Shown piece by piece: positions 52,897-64,000 of a DNA stretch of 64,000 nt. Position 1 is the first letter of the stretch. Each line of letters begins with the position of its first letter. The position numbers were made by a program, and so were the translations under genes. This stretch comes from Lysobacter luteus (GTDB lineage: Bacteria > Pseudomonadota > Gammaproteobacteria > Xanthomonadales > Xanthomonadaceae). Where the stretch lies: NCBI RefSeq assembly GCF_907164845.1, contig NZ_OU015430.1:1602001-1666000 (forward strand). Reading direction: 5' to 3'. The notes below the pieces were generated by a model, which saw only the letters and a list, made by a program, of their open reading frames with translations, made no database searches and was not told the DNA's origin.

Positions 52897-55800
52897 ATGG
52901 GTCACCTGCCCGACTACGCCGAACTGCACTGCCTGTCGGCCTTCAGTTTCCAGCGCGGTGCCTCGGTCGCGCCGGAGCTGTTCGAGCGCGCGAAGCAGCA
53001 GGGCTACACCGCGCTGGCGATCACCGACGAATGCTCGCTGGCCGGCATCGTGCGTGCGCTGGAGGCATCGAAGCGGTCGGGGGTCAGGCTGATCGTCGGG
53101 AGCGAAGTGCAGGTCGAGGACGGTCCCAAACTGGTCCTGCTGGTCGAGGACAAGGCCGGATATACCGCGCTGTGCCAGTTGATCACCCGCGCGCGCCGCC
53201 GGGCATCGAAAGGCCATTACCGGTTGCTGCGCGAGGACTTCGCGGCCACCGACGGCCTGCTGGCGTTGTGGGTCCCGGGCGCGACCCCCGACGAGGGACA
53301 CGCGGGCTGGACCCGCGACACCTTCCCGGACCGCACGTGGCTGGCGGTGGAGCTGCATCGTGGCCCCGACGACGACGCCCGGCTGGCGCAGCTGCGCAAT
53401 GCCGGTGACCGCCTCGACCTGCCATTGGTGGCGGCCGGCGACGTCCACATGCACGTCCGCGGGCGCCGCGCGCTGCAGGACACGATGACCGCGATCCGCC
53501 ACCACGTCACCGTCGCCGAGGCCGGCCACCGGTTGTTCCCCAACGGCGAGCGCCACCTGCGCGGCCGACGCGCGCTCGCGGCCATCTACGGCGCCGACCT
53601 GCTGGCCGAAACCGTGCGGATCGCCGGTCGCTGCCGTTTCGACATGCGCCGGGACCTGCAGTACCAGTACCCGCACGAGCTGGTCCCGCCCGGCCACGAC
53701 GCCGGCAGCTGGCTGCGCCACCTGGTCGAGGAAGGCGCGCGCTGGCGCTGGCCCGAAGGCGTGGACGACAAGGCCCGCGGACTGATCGAGAAGGAACTCG
53801 CGCTCGTCGCCAGAAAGCGCTACGAGTCGTACTTCCTGACCGTGCACGACATCGTCCGCTTCGCCCGTTCGCAGCACATCCTCTGCCAGGGTCGCGGCTC
53901 GGCCGCCAACTCGGTGATCTGCTACACGCTGGGCGTGACCGAGATCGACCCGGCACGCATGAACATGCTGTTCGAGCGTTTCATCTCCGAGGAGCGTGAC
54001 GAGCCGCCGGACATCGACATCGACTTCGAGCACGAGCGCCGCGAGGAGGTCCTGCAGTACGTGTTCAACCGCTACGGCCGCGAGCGCGCCGCGCTGACCG
54101 CGGTGGCGACGCAGTACCGGGGCCGCGGCGCGGTGCGCGACGTCGGCCGGGCACTCGGCCTGCCCACCGACATGGTCGCCGAGCTGGCCTCGACGATGGA
54201 CCGCTGGGGCGGCAATGCGCCGATCGCCGAGCACCTGCGCGAACGCGGCTTCGACCCCGACTCGCCGCTGCTGCGACAGGTGGTCGCGTTGACCGGCGAG
54301 CTGATCGGCATGCCGCGCCACCTGTCCCAGCACCCCGGTGGCTTCGTGATCTCCGAGCACCCGCTGCACACCCTGGTGCCGGTGGAAAACGCGGCGATGG
54401 ACGACCGCACCGTGATCCAGTGGGACAAGGACGACCTCGACGAGATCGGCCTGATGAAGGTCGACTGCCTCGCGCTGGGCATGCTGACCGCGGTGCGCAA
54501 GACCCTCGACCTGCTGCGCGCATCGGGCCGGCGCGACATGCAGCTGGGCGACATCCCCAAGAAGGACAGGCGCACCTACGACATGATCAGCCGTGCCGAC
54601 ACCATCGGCGTGTTCCAGATCGAGTCGCGCGCGCAGATGGCGATGCTGCCGCGGCTGCGCCCGAAGACCTTCTACGACCTGGTCATCCAGGTCGCGATCG
54701 TCCGCCCCGGCCCGATCCAGGGCGACATGGTCAATCCCTACCTGCTGCGCCGCACCGGCCAGGCTCCGGTCGACTACCCGTCCGAGAAGCTCAAGGCCGT
54801 GCTCGAGCGCACCCTCGGCGTGCCGCTGTTCCAGGAACAGGTGATGCAACTGGCGATCGTCGCGGCCGACTATTCCGGCGGCGAGGCCGACCAGCTGCGC
54901 CGGTCGATGGCGGCCTGGAAACGCCGCGGCGGGCTGGAACCGCATCGCGAGAAACTGACCAACGGCATGCTGCGCAACGGGTACACGCTCGAATACGCCC
55001 AGCGCCTCTTCGAACAGATCAAGGGCTTCGGTGACTACGGCTTCCCCGAGTCGCATGCCGCCAGCTTCGCCCTGATCGCCTATGCCAGCAGCTGGCTGAA
55101 ATGCCATGAGCCGGCGGCATTCGCCTGCGCGCTGATCAATTCCTGGCCGATGGGCTTCTACTCGCCCGACCAGATCCTGCAGGACGCGCGCCGCCACGAC
55201 ATCCGCACGCTGCCGGTCGACGTGCGCTTCAGCGGCTGGGACTGCAGCCTGGAAGAGGACTCGCCGACGTCGCCACCGCCTGCTGCACGGCAACCGGCGA
55301 TCCGTCTGGGTTTGCGAATGATCCGCGGCTTCCAACCCGAAGCCGCGCAACGCATCGAGGCCGCTCGCCGGCAACGGGCCTTCGTTGATGTCGCTGATCT
55401 TTGCGCCCGCGCCAGCCTCGACCGCCGCATCCAATCCCTGCTCGCCGACGCCGGTGCCCTGCGCGGCCTGGCCGGCCATCGCCACCGCGCCCGCTGGGCG
55501 ATCACCGGAGTCGAACCGCAATTGCCGCTGTTCGCCCAGGCGCCGGCGAAGGCGGACGACGACCGGATCGTGCTGCCGCTGCCGAGCGCCGACGAGGACA
55601 TGCGCGCCGACTACGCGATGGTCGGCACCACCCTCGGGCAGCATCCGGTATCAATGATCCGCAAGGCGTTGTCGGCCCGGCGCTGCCGCCGCTCGGGCGA
55701 AGTGGCCCGCATGCCGCACGGCCGCAACGTGCGCGTCGCCGGGTTGGTGACCCTTCGCCAGCGCCCGCAGACCGCCAGCGGGGTGGTCTTCATGACGCTG

Positions 55801-56004
55801 GAAGACGAGGACGGTATGACCAACGTCGTGGTTTGGCGCACGCTCGTCGAACGGCAACGGCGCGAGCTGCTGGAATCCCGCCTGCTCGCGGTCGACGGTC
55901 GGCTGGAGAGCCGTGACGGCGTGCAACACCTGGTCGCCCGGCGACTGGAGAACCTGACTTCGCTGCTGGGCGACCTGGATGCCCGCTCCCGCGACTTTCA
56001 TTGA
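52897..56004 (+). CDS. dnaE2: Error-prone DNA polymerase DnaE2 (ImuC)
   Basis: A 1035-aa C-family polymerase for lesion bypass and induced mutagenesis. N-terminal PHP domain ([38 protein letters not shown]), polymerase core with catalytic aspartates in [19 protein letters not shown], then HhH and OB domains ([20 protein letters not shown]) at the C-terminus. ATG 52897 is taken; an in-frame TTG at 52885 would overlap the imuB stop (TTGA) and is a good alternative, since coupling is the norm in this operon. The long frame from 52150 is discarded. It completes lexA2-imuA-imuB-dnaE2. Confidence 0.95.
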   Translation: MGHLPDYAELHCLSAFSFQRGASVAPELFERAKQQGYTALAITDECSLAGIVRALEASKRSGVRLIVGSEVQVEDGPKLVLLVEDKAGYTALCQLITRARRRASKGHYRLLREDFAATDGLLALWVPGATPDEGHAGWTRDTFPDRTWLAVELHRGPDDDARLAQLRNAGDRLDLPLVAAGDVHMHVRGRRALQDTMTAIRHHVTVAEAGHRLFPNGERHLRGRRALAAIYGADLLAETVRIAGRCRFDMRRDLQYQYPHELVPPGHDAGSWLRHLVEEGARWRWPEGVDDKARGLIEKELALVARKRYESYFLTVHDIVRFARSQHILCQGRGSAANSVICYTLGVTEIDPARMNMLFERFISEERDEPPDIDIDFEHERREEVLQYVFNRYGRERAALTAVATQYRGRGAVRDVGRALGLPTDMVAELASTMDRWGGNAPIAEHLRERGFDPDSPLLRQVVALTGELIGMPRHLSQHPGGFVISEHPLHTLVPVENAAMDDRTVIQWDKDDLDEIGLMKVDCLALGMLTAVRKTLDLLRASGRRDMQLGDIPKKDRRTYDMISRADTIGVFQIESRAQMAMLPRLRPKTFYDLVIQVAIVRPGPIQGDMVNPYLLRRTGQAPVDYPSEKLKAVLERTLGVPLFQEQVMQLAIVAADYSGGEADQLRRSMAAWKRRGGLEPHREKLTNGMLRNGYTLEYAQRLFEQIKGFGDYGFPESHAASFALIAYASSWLKCHEPAAFACALINSWPMGFYSPDQILQDARRHDIRTLPVDVRFSGWDCSLEEDSPTSPPPAARQPAIRLGLRMIRGFQPEAAQRIEAARRQRAFVDVADLCARASLDRRIQSLLADAGALRGLAGHRHRARWAITGVEPQLPLFAQAPAKADDDRIVLPLPSADEDMRADYAMVGTTLGQHPVSMIRKALSARRCRRSGEVARMPHGRNVRVAGLVTLRQRPQTASGVVFMTLEDEDGMTNVVVWRTLVERQRRELLESRLLAVDGRLESRDGVQHLVARRLENLTSLLGDLDARSRDFH

Positions 56005-56077
56005 CGCAGGCCTCAATACGCAGGCGCATGGCCGTGCGGCGCCGATGCATAATCGGGCGCATCGAGGGGAGAACCGC

Positions 56078-56908
56078 ATGCAGACAGTCGAAGGCAGGAT
56101 CGTCCTGGTCACCGGGGCGGCCATGGGCATGGGCCGGCTCTACGCCGAACGCGCCGTGGCCGAGGGCGCCGCCGCGGTGGTGCTCTGGGACATCGACGGC
56201 GAAACCCTGGCGGCCACCCGCGACGAGCTGGTCCGCCTCGGCGGGAAGGTCCACGCCCACGTCGTCGACCTCGCCTCGCTGGCCGACATCGCTACGGCCG
56301 CGGCCCGCGTGCGCGCCGAAGTCGGCGACCCGGACATCGTCATCAACAACGCCGGGGTGGTCCGCAGCAAGCACTTCTGGGAGCACGATCCGGTCCGCGA
56401 CACCGAGTTCGTGATCCGCATCAACACGCTGGCGTTGATGCACGTCGCCCGCGAATTCCTGCCGGCGATGATCGCCACCAAGCGCCCGGCCCGGCTGCTC
56501 AACGTAGCATCGGCCTCGGGGATGCTGTCGGTGCCGATGATGAGTGTGTACACCTCGTCCAAGTGGGCAGTCATCGGCTGGAGCGATTCGGTAAGGCTGG
56601 AGCTGGTACGCGCCGGTCACCGCCACGTCAGGGTGACAACCCTGATCCCGAGCTACATCAAGACCGGCATGTTCGACGGCGCCCGCCCACCGCTGCTGAC
56701 GCCGCTGCTGGAACCGACCGACGTGGTCGACCGGGCATGGCGGGCGATGAAGCGCGGCAAGCCGCGGCTGATGCTGCCGTGGACCGTGGCGCTGAGCGGC
56801 GCGCTGCGCGGACTGCTGCCGCAACCGGCCTGGGACTGGCTGGCCGGGCGGGTGTTCCAGGTCTATTCCTCGATGGACCACTTCACCGGCCGGCAGCCGC
56901 GCCCGTGA
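56078..56908 (+). CDS. Short-chain dehydrogenase/reductase
   Basis: A 276-aa classical SDR, reducing or oxidising a carbonyl/alcohol with NAD(P)H. TGAAMGMGRLYAERAV binds the cofactor, NNAGVV is the second motif, and the catalytic Tyr-x3-Lys is in MSVYTSSKWAVIGWS with a Ser before it (NVASASGML). Acidic residue Asp38 in VLWDIDG suggests NAD(H) preference. The C-terminal segment may be membrane-associated (LPWTVALSGALRGLLP). GAGGGGAG precedes the ATG at 56078. The ALDH gene overlaps its stop by 4 nt (GTGA), so alcohol-to-aldehyde-to-acid oxidation is a reasonable joint role. Confidence 0.9.
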   Translation: MQTVEGRIVLVTGAAMGMGRLYAERAVAEGAAAVVLWDIDGETLAATRDELVRLGGKVHAHVVDLASLADIATAAARVRAEVGDPDIVINNAGVVRSKHFWEHDPVRDTEFVIRINTLALMHVAREFLPAMIATKRPARLLNVASASGMLSVPMMSVYTSSKWAVIGWSDSVRLELVRAGHRHVRVTTLIPSYIKTGMFDGARPPLLTPLLEPTDVVDRAWRAMKRGKPRLMLPWTVALSGALRGLLPQPAWDWLAGRVFQVYSSMDHFTGRQPRP

Positions 56909-58281
56909 GTGCGCGTCCACCAAACGACCGGATCGACCGGCTGCGGAACACCTTCCTCAGCGGCCGCACTCGACCGCTGCACTGGCGCCGGCAGCAACTG
57001 CAGGCGTTGCGACGGATGCTGGTCGAACGGGAAGCCGAGTTCACCGCGGCACTGCACGAGGATCTCGGCAAGCCGGCGCTGGAAAGCTTCGTCACCGAAA
57101 TCGGGTTCACCCTCGGCGAGGTCGACCACGCACTGCGGCACCTGCGCCGCTGGAGTCGCGGCTCGCGGGTGGCGGTGCCACTGGCATTGCAGCCGGCCCG
57201 TGCACGCAACGAGCCGCAACCGCTCGGGGTGGTGCTGGTCATTGCGCCGTGGAACTACCCGCTGCAGTTACTGCTGGCGCCGCTGTGCGGTGCGCTCGCT
57301 GCGGGCAATTGCGTGTTGCTCAAGCCCAGCGAGATGGCACCGGCCACGTCGCGGGCACTGGCCGCCGCGATCCCGGCATATCTCGACCCCGACGCGGTCA
57401 CGGTGGTCGAGGGCGACGCCGCGGTCGCCTCGGCACTGCTCGAGCAGCGCTTCGACCACGTCTTCTTTACCGGCGGCGCCCGCGTCGCACGGATCGTCGC
57501 CAGCGCAGCCGCGCGCCACCTGACGCCGGTGACGCTGGAACTGGGCGGCAAGTCCCCCGCCATCGTCAGCGATGGCGACCTGACCGCGATCGCCCGCCGC
57601 ATCGTCCACGGCAAGTTCCTCAACGCCGGCCAGACCTGCGTGGCGCCGGACCACGTGCTGGTGGTCGAACCGCTCGCCGACGAGCTGGTACGGCACCTGC
57701 GCCAGGCCTTGTTCGAATTCTTCGGGCCGGACCCGGCTGCCAGTCCGGATTACGGGCGGATCGTCGACGCGCGCCATTTCGACCGGCTGGCCGCGGCACT
57801 CGACGGCGTCGACCCGGCGATCGGCGGGCAGCATGACCGGGACCGGCGCTACATCGCCCCCACCGTCGTGCTCGATCCCCCGGCGGACTGGGTGCTGATG
57901 CAGGAGGAAATCTTCGGGCCGATCCTGCCGGTGATCCGGGTGCCCGACGTGGCCGCGGCGATCCGGCATGCCAGCCAGGGCGAGCCCCCACTGGCGGCGT
58001 ACGTGTTCACCGGCCGCAATGACGTGCGCAACGCGGTTGAAAACGGCGTGCGCGCCGGGGCGATCGGCGTCAATGTCTGCGCCGCCCACCTGGCGGTGCC
58101 GGAGCTGCCATTTGGCGGCGTCGGCGGCAGCGGTATCGGCCGCTATCACGGCCGCCACTCGTTCGATACCTTCAGCCAGCTGCGGCCGGTGTTCTCCAAG
58201 GGCACGCTGCTGGACACGCTTCGCTTCGCCTACCCGCCCTACACGCGCTTCAAGTCACGCCTGCTGCGACGCCTGCTCTGA
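56905..58281 (+). CDS. Aldehyde dehydrogenase, ALDH3/coniferyl-type
   Basis: A 458-aa NAD(P)+-dependent aldehyde dehydrogenase. Catalytic Cys245 is in NAGQTCVAPDHVLV and the general base Glu212 in TLELGGKSPAIVS, with cofactor-binding VLVIAPWNYPLQLLLAPL and the Rossmann HVFFTGGARVARIV. A basic C-terminal tail (RFKSRLLRRLL) may sit at the membrane, as in ALDH3-type enzymes. Start GTG 56905 overlaps the SDR stop (GTGA), so the two are coupled. It likely oxidises hydrophobic or aromatic aldehydes; the exact substrate is unknown. Confidence 0.92.
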   Translation: MSARPPNDRIDRLRNTFLSGRTRPLHWRRQQLQALRRMLVEREAEFTAALHEDLGKPALESFVTEIGFTLGEVDHALRHLRRWSRGSRVAVPLALQPARARNEPQPLGVVLVIAPWNYPLQLLLAPLCGALAAGNCVLLKPSEMAPATSRALAAAIPAYLDPDAVTVVEGDAAVASALLEQRFDHVFFTGGARVARIVASAAARHLTPVTLELGGKSPAIVSDGDLTAIARRIVHGKFLNAGQTCVAPDHVLVVEPLADELVRHLRQALFEFFGPDPAASPDYGRIVDARHFDRLAAALDGVDPAIGGQHDRDRRYIAPTVVLDPPADWVLMQEEIFGPILPVIRVPDVAAAIRHASQGEPPLAAYVFTGRNDVRNAVENGVRAGAIGVNVCAAHLAVPELPFGGVGGSGIGRYHGRHSFDTFSQLRPVFSKGTLLDTLRFAYPPYTRFKSRLLRRLL

Positions 58282-58300
58282 CGGCGCCATCCGGAAACGA

Positions 58301-58324
58301 AAAAGCGGGCCGAGGCCCGCTTTT
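58301..58324. terminator. Bidirectional terminator between the ALDH gene and pnp
   Basis: AAAAGCGGGC pairs with GCCCGCTTTT (10 bp) around CGAG, giving T-runs in both directions for the convergent genes. Confidence 0.88.
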
Positions 58325-58350
58325 CCGTGTGTCCTGCAGAAGGCGTCGGC

Positions 58351-60459
<2,109 letters not shown>

Positions 60460-60574
60460 GTTGGGTTCCTATCGGTTCTGTGCGATCCGCGCAGTGCCCA
60501 TGCCCTGCCCGGTCGGTCGCCGGCTCGCGACCCCGGGGACGTCCGACCGATCCGTCGTCCGACCCCGAAAACAA

Positions 60575-60598
60575 CCGCGGCGCATCACTGCGCCGCGG
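60575..60598 (-). terminator. Stem-loop terminator between rpsO and pnp
   Basis: CCGCGGCGCA and TGCGCCGCGG pair over 10 bp around a GTGA loop (minus strand), followed by TTGTTTT. It may end some rpsO transcripts and let others read through to pnp, as E. coli uses a terminator and RNase III site in this gap. Confidence 0.85.
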
Positions 60599-60610
60599 AG
60601 GGTACTTCGA

Positions 60611-60871
60611 TCAGCGGCGCAGACCGAGCTTGGTGATCAGCGCCTTGTAGCGCCCGGCATCCTTGCGGTGCAGGTAGTCGAGCAGGCTGCGACGGCGGTT
60701 CACCATCATCAGCAGGCCACGACGGCTGTGGTGGTCCTGCTTGTGCTCCTTGAAGTGACCCTGGAGCTGCTCGATGCGGGCGGTGAGCAGGGCGACCTGG
60801 ACTTCCGGGGAGCCGGTGTCGTTGTCGCCGCGCTTGTTGTCTTCAATGATCTTGCTGGTGTCGATGGACAT
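60611..60871 (-). CDS. rpsO: 30S ribosomal protein S15
   Basis: An 86-aa protein that binds 16S rRNA helices 20-22 early in 30S assembly. Hallmarks are [17 protein letters not shown] and [20 protein letters not shown]. The start [13 protein letters not shown] fits bacterial S15, although N-termini differ between phyla. S15 in E. coli represses its own translation via a pseudoknot; no conserved version is checked here. rpsO lies between truB and pnp, in the order typical of the family. Confidence 0.98.
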   Translation of the reverse strand: MSIDTSKIIEDNKRGDNDTGSPEVQVALLTARIEQLQGHFKEHKQDHHSRRGLLMMVNRRRSLLDYLHRKDAGRYKALITKLGLRR

Positions 60872-60996
60872 CTGGTATTGCCTCGTGATGCGCGACCTGC
60901 AGAACGCTGTCGCCGCCGGAAATGCCGACGCCGACGCACCGCCCGGTCCGCCGCTTGCTGGAAGAATGTTGCAGGTTTGCTTGAAAAAGCCTGCGA

Positions 60997-61025
60997 ATTG
61001 TAGCTGGCCGCGACCGGGGTCACAA
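60997..61025 (-). promoter_or_regulatory. Promoter of rpsO
   Basis: On the minus strand TTGTGA (61025-61020), a 17-bp spacer and TACAAT (61002-60997) make a good sigma70 promoter. It would begin about 120 nt before the rpsO start, leaving a long leader that may hold translational control. Confidence 0.65.
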
Positions 61026-61044
61026 GCTGGAAACAACCCGTTCG

Positions 61045-61992
61045 TCAGCTCCCGGGCAGCTGAGTCGCCCAAGTGAACAGGCGCCGGGGATGCACCATCC
61101 CGGCCGCGTCCAGTTGCCCGAGGCCGAGCACGCGGCCTTCGCGTTCATATACCGCGACCAGCTCGATCGGGCCGGCGGGCCCGGCCTCGGGTTGCGCCGG
61201 GTTGCCGCGCCCGAACCGGACGGCCTGCGGGGCGTCCAGCTGGACCGACGGGAACTCGGCCAGCCCGGCCTCGATTGGCAGCAGGCAGTCATCCAGTGCG
61301 GGCTCGCCACCGGTTTCGACAATCCCTTGGAGTTGCTCCAGGGTGTACATCCGCGGGGCCCGGAACGGGTCGACCCAGAGCCGTCGCAGTACCTCCACGT
61401 GCGCGCCGCACCCCAGCGACTCGCCGAGGTCGCGGACAAGGCTTCGGACGTAGGTGCCCGAGCCGCACTCCACCTCCAGCGTGAGCCGCGGCCCCTGGCG
61501 CTCCAGCAGGTCCAGCGCGTGCACCATCACCTCGCGCTCCGGCGCTTCGATCGCCTCGCCCCGGCGCGCCTTGGCGTATAGCGGCTCGCCGCCCTGCTTG
61601 AGGGCCGAATAAATCGGGGCGCGCTGCACGATCGCACCCCGCAGCGGTGCCAGCGCGGCTTCGATCGCCGCGTCGTCGACTGTCGGCACCTCCCGTTCGC
61701 GCAGCGGCTGGCCGTCGGCGTCGTCGGTGTCGGTGGTAACGCCGAGCACCGCGGTGGTCCGATAGGCCTTGCGCGCGCCGAGCAGTAGCCCCGCAATCTT
61801 TGTCGCCTCGCCGAAGCAGATCGGCAACAACCCGGTGGCCAGCGGATCCAGGCTGCCGGTATGGCCGCCCTTCGCGGCCCGGAACAGGTGGCGGACCCGC
61901 TGCAGGGCCTGGTTGGAACTCACGCCCGCGCGCTTGTCGAGCAGCAGCAGTCCATCCAGCGGGCGGAAGACCGTGCGTGGACGCCTGCTCAC
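61045..61992 (-). CDS. truB: tRNA pseudouridine(55) synthase TruB
   Basis: A 315-aa enzyme forming pseudouridine 55 in the T-loop of tRNAs. Catalytic Asp49 is in [16 protein letters not shown], followed by [22 protein letters not shown]-terminal PUA-like segment follows ([14 protein letters not shown]). The start is a GTG, overlapping the rbfA stop by 4 nt (GTGA). The function as a tRNA chaperone is known in E. coli. Confidence 0.97.
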   Translation of the reverse strand: MSRRPRTVFRPLDGLLLLDKRAGVSSNQALQRVRHLFRAAKGGHTGSLDPLATGLLPICFGEATKIAGLLLGARKAYRTTAVLGVTTDTDDADGQPLREREVPTVDDAAIEAALAPLRGAIVQRAPIYSALKQGGEPLYAKARRGEAIEAPEREVMVHALDLLERQGPRLTLEVECGSGTYVRSLVRDLGESLGCGAHVEVLRRLWVDPFRAPRMYTLEQLQGIVETGGEPALDDCLLPIEAGLAEFPSVQLDAPQAVRFGRGNPAQPEAGPAGPIELVAVYEREGRVLGLGQLDAAGMVHPRRLFTWATQLPGS

Positions 61993-62354
61993 TCGGCGTC
62001 GTCGACGTCCGCCGGCGGGTTCTCGCGCAACAGGTTCTCGATGCGCTCGCCACGATCGAACGAATCGTCGTAGTGGAAATGCAGCTCCGGCACATGGCGG
62101 AGCTTGACCGCCTTGCCAAGCTCGTAACGCAGGGGCTTCACGAGTCCCTTGAGGCCCTTCATCGCCTCGGCCGCGCGTTCGGGTTGCAGCGCCACCACGA
62201 ACACCTTGGCGTGGGCCAGGTCACGGGTGACCTCGACATCGGACACGCTGATCGAGGGCAGGCCATGCTCGCGCACGGCGTCGTGCACGAGGGCGCCCAG
62301 CTCGCGGCGGAGCTGGGCGGAAACGCGGTCGGTGCGATGGAAGGTCTTGGGCAT
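61989..62354 (-). CDS. rbfA: Ribosome-binding factor A
   Basis: A 121-aa factor for late 30S maturation, binding near the 16S 5' helix. The KH-like fold is clear: [33 protein letters not shown] and [21 protein letters not shown]. The C-terminal tail is acidic. It starts 5 nt after the infB stop and its own stop overlaps the truB GTG, consistent with one operon. Confidence 0.97.
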   Translation of the reverse strand: MPKTFHRTDRVSAQLRRELGALVHDAVREHGLPSISVSDVEVTRDLAHAKVFVVALQPERAAEAMKGLKGLVKPLRYELGKAVKLRHVPELHFHYDDSFDRGERIENLLRENPPADVDDAE

Positions 62355-62359
62355 GTCGA

Positions 62360-64000
62360 TTACAGCGTGCGCTGGACCTCGACGCGCTCGAAGCACTCGA
62401 TCTGGTCGCCCGGCTTGACGTCGTTGTACTGCTTCACGCCGATGCCACACTCGGTGTTGACCCGGACCTCGTCGACGTTCTCCTTGAAGCGGCGCAGCGA
62501 TTCCAGCTCGCCCTCGAAGATGACGGTGTTGTCGCGCAGGACGCGGATCGGCTTGTTCCGCTTGACCACGCCCTCGACCACCATGCAGCCGGCGACCGCG
62601 CCGAACTTGGAGCTGCGGAACACGTCGCGGACCTCGGCGGTGCCGATGATGTCCTCGCGGATTTCCACGCCCAGGATGCCCGATGCCACCTGCTTCACCT
62701 GGTCGATCACGTCATAGATGATCGAGAAGTAGCGCAGGTCGACGCCGTTGGTCTCGATGACCTTGCGCGCGGACGCGTCGGCACGGACGTTGAAGCCGAT
62801 GATGGTGGCCTTGGAGGTCGACGCCAGCTGCGCGTCGGACTCGGTGATGCCGCCCACGCCCGAGCCGATGACGTTGATCCGGATCGCCTCGGTCGACAGC
62901 GCGGTGAGCGCTTCCTTCAGCGCCTGCACCGAACCCTGCACGTCGGCCTTGATGATCAGCGGCAGGCTGAGCTGGCCTTCGCCGGTGCCCAGCTGCGCCA
63001 TGATGTCCTCCATCCGGTTGCCGCCCTGCGCAACCAGGCGCGACTCGCGGCGCTTGGCGTCACGCTGCTGGGCGACGTCCTTGGCCAGGCGCTCGTCCTC
63101 GACCACGACGAAATCGTCGCCGGCGTCGGGCACGCCCGACAGGCCCAGGACCTGCACCGGGATGGACGGACCGGCCGACTCGACCTGCGAACCGGTCTCG
63201 TCGAACAGTGCACGCACGCGGCCAAACTGCACGCCGCACACGAGGTAGTCGCCCTTCTTGAGCTCGCCCTGCTGGACCAGCACGGTCGCGACCGGGCCGC
63301 GGCCCTTGTCGAGTGCTGATTCGATCACCACGCCGCTCGCGCGGCCCTCGGACACGGCCTGCAGCTCGAGGACCTCGGCCTGCAGCGAGATGGCATCCAG
63401 CAGCCCGTCGACGTTCTGGCCGGTCTTGGCCGACAGCTCGACGAACTGGGTGTCGCCACCGAACTCCTCGGCCACGACTTCGTGCTCGAGCAATTCGTTC
63501 TTGACCTTCTGCGGGTCGGCGTCGGACTTGTCGATCTTGTTGACCGCGATGATCAGCGGCACGCCGGCGGCCTTGGCGTGTTGCACCGCCTCGATGGTCT
63601 GCGGCTTGACACCGTCATCGGCTGCGACCACCAGCACCACGATGTCGGTGAGCTTCGCGCCGCGGGCACGCATCGACGAGAACGCCGCGTGGCCCGGGGT
63701 GTCGAGGAAGCTGATGACGCCCTTGCCGGTTTCGACGTGGTACGCACCGATGTGCTGGGTGATCCCACCGGCCTCGCCCGTGGCAACCTTGGTGCGGCGG
63801 ATGTAATCCAGCAGCGAGGTCTTGCCGTGGTCGACGTGGCCCATGATGGTAACGACCGGCGGACGCGCGACCTTGTCGCCCTCGACGCTCTCGACGTGGG
63901 CAAGCAGCTCGTTCTCTACGTCGGACGCATCGGCTCGCACCACGTTGTGGCCGAGCTCCTCGGTCACCAGCGCGGCGGTGTCATGGTCGATGCTCTGGGT
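62360..64000 (-). CDS. infB: Translation initiation factor IF-2, C-terminal part (cut by the window edge)
   Basis: About 546 residues of IF-2 are seen; the frame is open at the right edge. The GTPase domain has G1 [19 protein letters not shown]3 [10 protein letters not shown] and G4 VNKIDKSD. Domain II/III/IV follow and end with the fMet-tRNA-binding C-terminal domain. The N-terminal domains lie outside. It brings initiator tRNA to the 30S subunit and is followed by rbfA, truB, rpsO and pnp in the order common to gammaproteobacteria. Confidence 0.98.
   Translation of the reverse strand, partial: TQSIDHDTAALVTEELGHNVVRADASDVENELLAHVESVEGDKVARPPVVTIMGHVDHGKTSLLDYIRRTKVATGEAGGITQHIGAYHVETGKGVISFLDTPGHAAFSSMRARGAKLTDIVVLVVAADDGVKPQTIEAVQHAKAAGVPLIIAVNKIDKSDADPQKVKNELLEHEVVAEEFGGDTQFVELSAKTGQNVDGLLDAISLQAEVLELQAVSEGRASGVVIESALDKGRGPVATVLVQQGELKKGDYLVCGVQFGRVRALFDETGSQVESAGPSIPVQVLGLSGVPDAGDDFVVVEDERLAKDVAQQRDAKRRESRLVAQGGNRMEDIMAQLGTGEGQLSLPLIIKADVQGSVQALKEALTALSTEAIRINVIGSGVGGITESDAQLASTSKATIIGFNVRADASARKVIETNGVDLRYFSIIYDVIDQVKQVASGILGVEIREDIIGTAEVRDVFRSSKFGAVAGCMVVEGVVKRNKPIRVLRDNTVIFEGELESLRRFKENVDEVRVNTECGIGVKQYNDVKPGDQIECFERVEVQRTL

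Noticed and set aside
52777-55644. A 955-residue open frame opposite dnaE2
   Set aside because: Shadow of dnaE2, with no recognisable domain. Similar long shadows oppose ligA, infB and pnp.

Overview
The window is chromosomal DNA with high GC and very dense coding, from a gammaproteobacterium of the Xanthomonadaceae, probably the Lysobacter/Luteimonas/Stenotrophomonas side of the family. The basis is the gene order (smc-zipA-ligA; infB-rbfA-truB-rpsO-pnp), a lexA2-imuA-imuB-dnaE2 mutagenesis cassette, GyrA with Gln at position 83, a MetX-type serine/homoserine acyltransferase, and short palindromic GTAGGAGCG...CGCGA repeats. The genus is an inference. I see no prophage, insertion sequence, CRISPR array, integrase or rRNA operon, and one tRNA (Leu, anticodon CAA).

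Layout. 1-5.5 kb: end of dihydrolipoamide dehydrogenase, a cation/proton antiporter, a LOG-family hydrolase, a YhdH-type reductase, a PilH-like receiver, CbpA and a peroxiredoxin. 5.6-17.2 kb (minus): gyrA, mtnA, epmA, ligA, zipA and smc. 17.4-21.8 kb: yciI-bolA (minus), then scpA-scpB-rluB (plus), so SMC and both kleisin-complex partners lie together. 21.9-31.9 kb: a metabolic/sensory block with a 3-hydroxybutyrate-oligomer hydrolase lipoprotein, a LuxR response regulator, a transporter-fused hybrid histidine kinase, a TonB-dependent receptor and a GntP permease. 31.9-35.5 kb: a secreted-repeat lipoprotein with a thioredoxin, an aminotransferase/omega-amidase pair and a DUF3293 protein. 35.6-42.4 kb: a complete ccmABCDEFGHI operon, followed after 4 bp by a MetX-family acyltransferase and then a thiol dioxygenase. 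44.2-48.7 kb: tRNA-Leu, small membrane proteins, class III PHA synthase (phaE-phaC) and a phosphatidylserine synthase. 48.8-56.0 kb: dinB and lexA2-imuA-imuB-dnaE2, a translesion/mutagenesis island. 56.1-58.3 kb: SDR plus aldehyde dehydrogenase. 58.3-64 kb (minus): infB (partial)-rbfA-truB-rpsO-pnp.

Genes that work together: SMC with ScpA/ScpB (chromosome folding and segregation); the Ccm proteins (c-type cytochrome maturation); aminotransferase plus omega-amidase, with mtnA elsewhere in the window (methionine salvage); PhaC/PhaE and possibly the oligomer hydrolase (polyhydroxybutyrate metabolism); LexA2/ImuA/ImuB/DnaE2 and DinB (damage tolerance).

The window is mostly conserved core genome and I did not find a clearly new defence or mobile system. 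The features most worth following up are the candidate 3-hydroxybutyrate scavenging/sensing block, PhaE with a histone-H1-like tail, the apparently leaderless lexA2 and thiol dioxygenase promoters (TAGAAT exactly 13 nt before ATG in both), the acyltransferase/thiol dioxygenase neighbourhood, and the repeat family, one copy of which supplies a stop codon.
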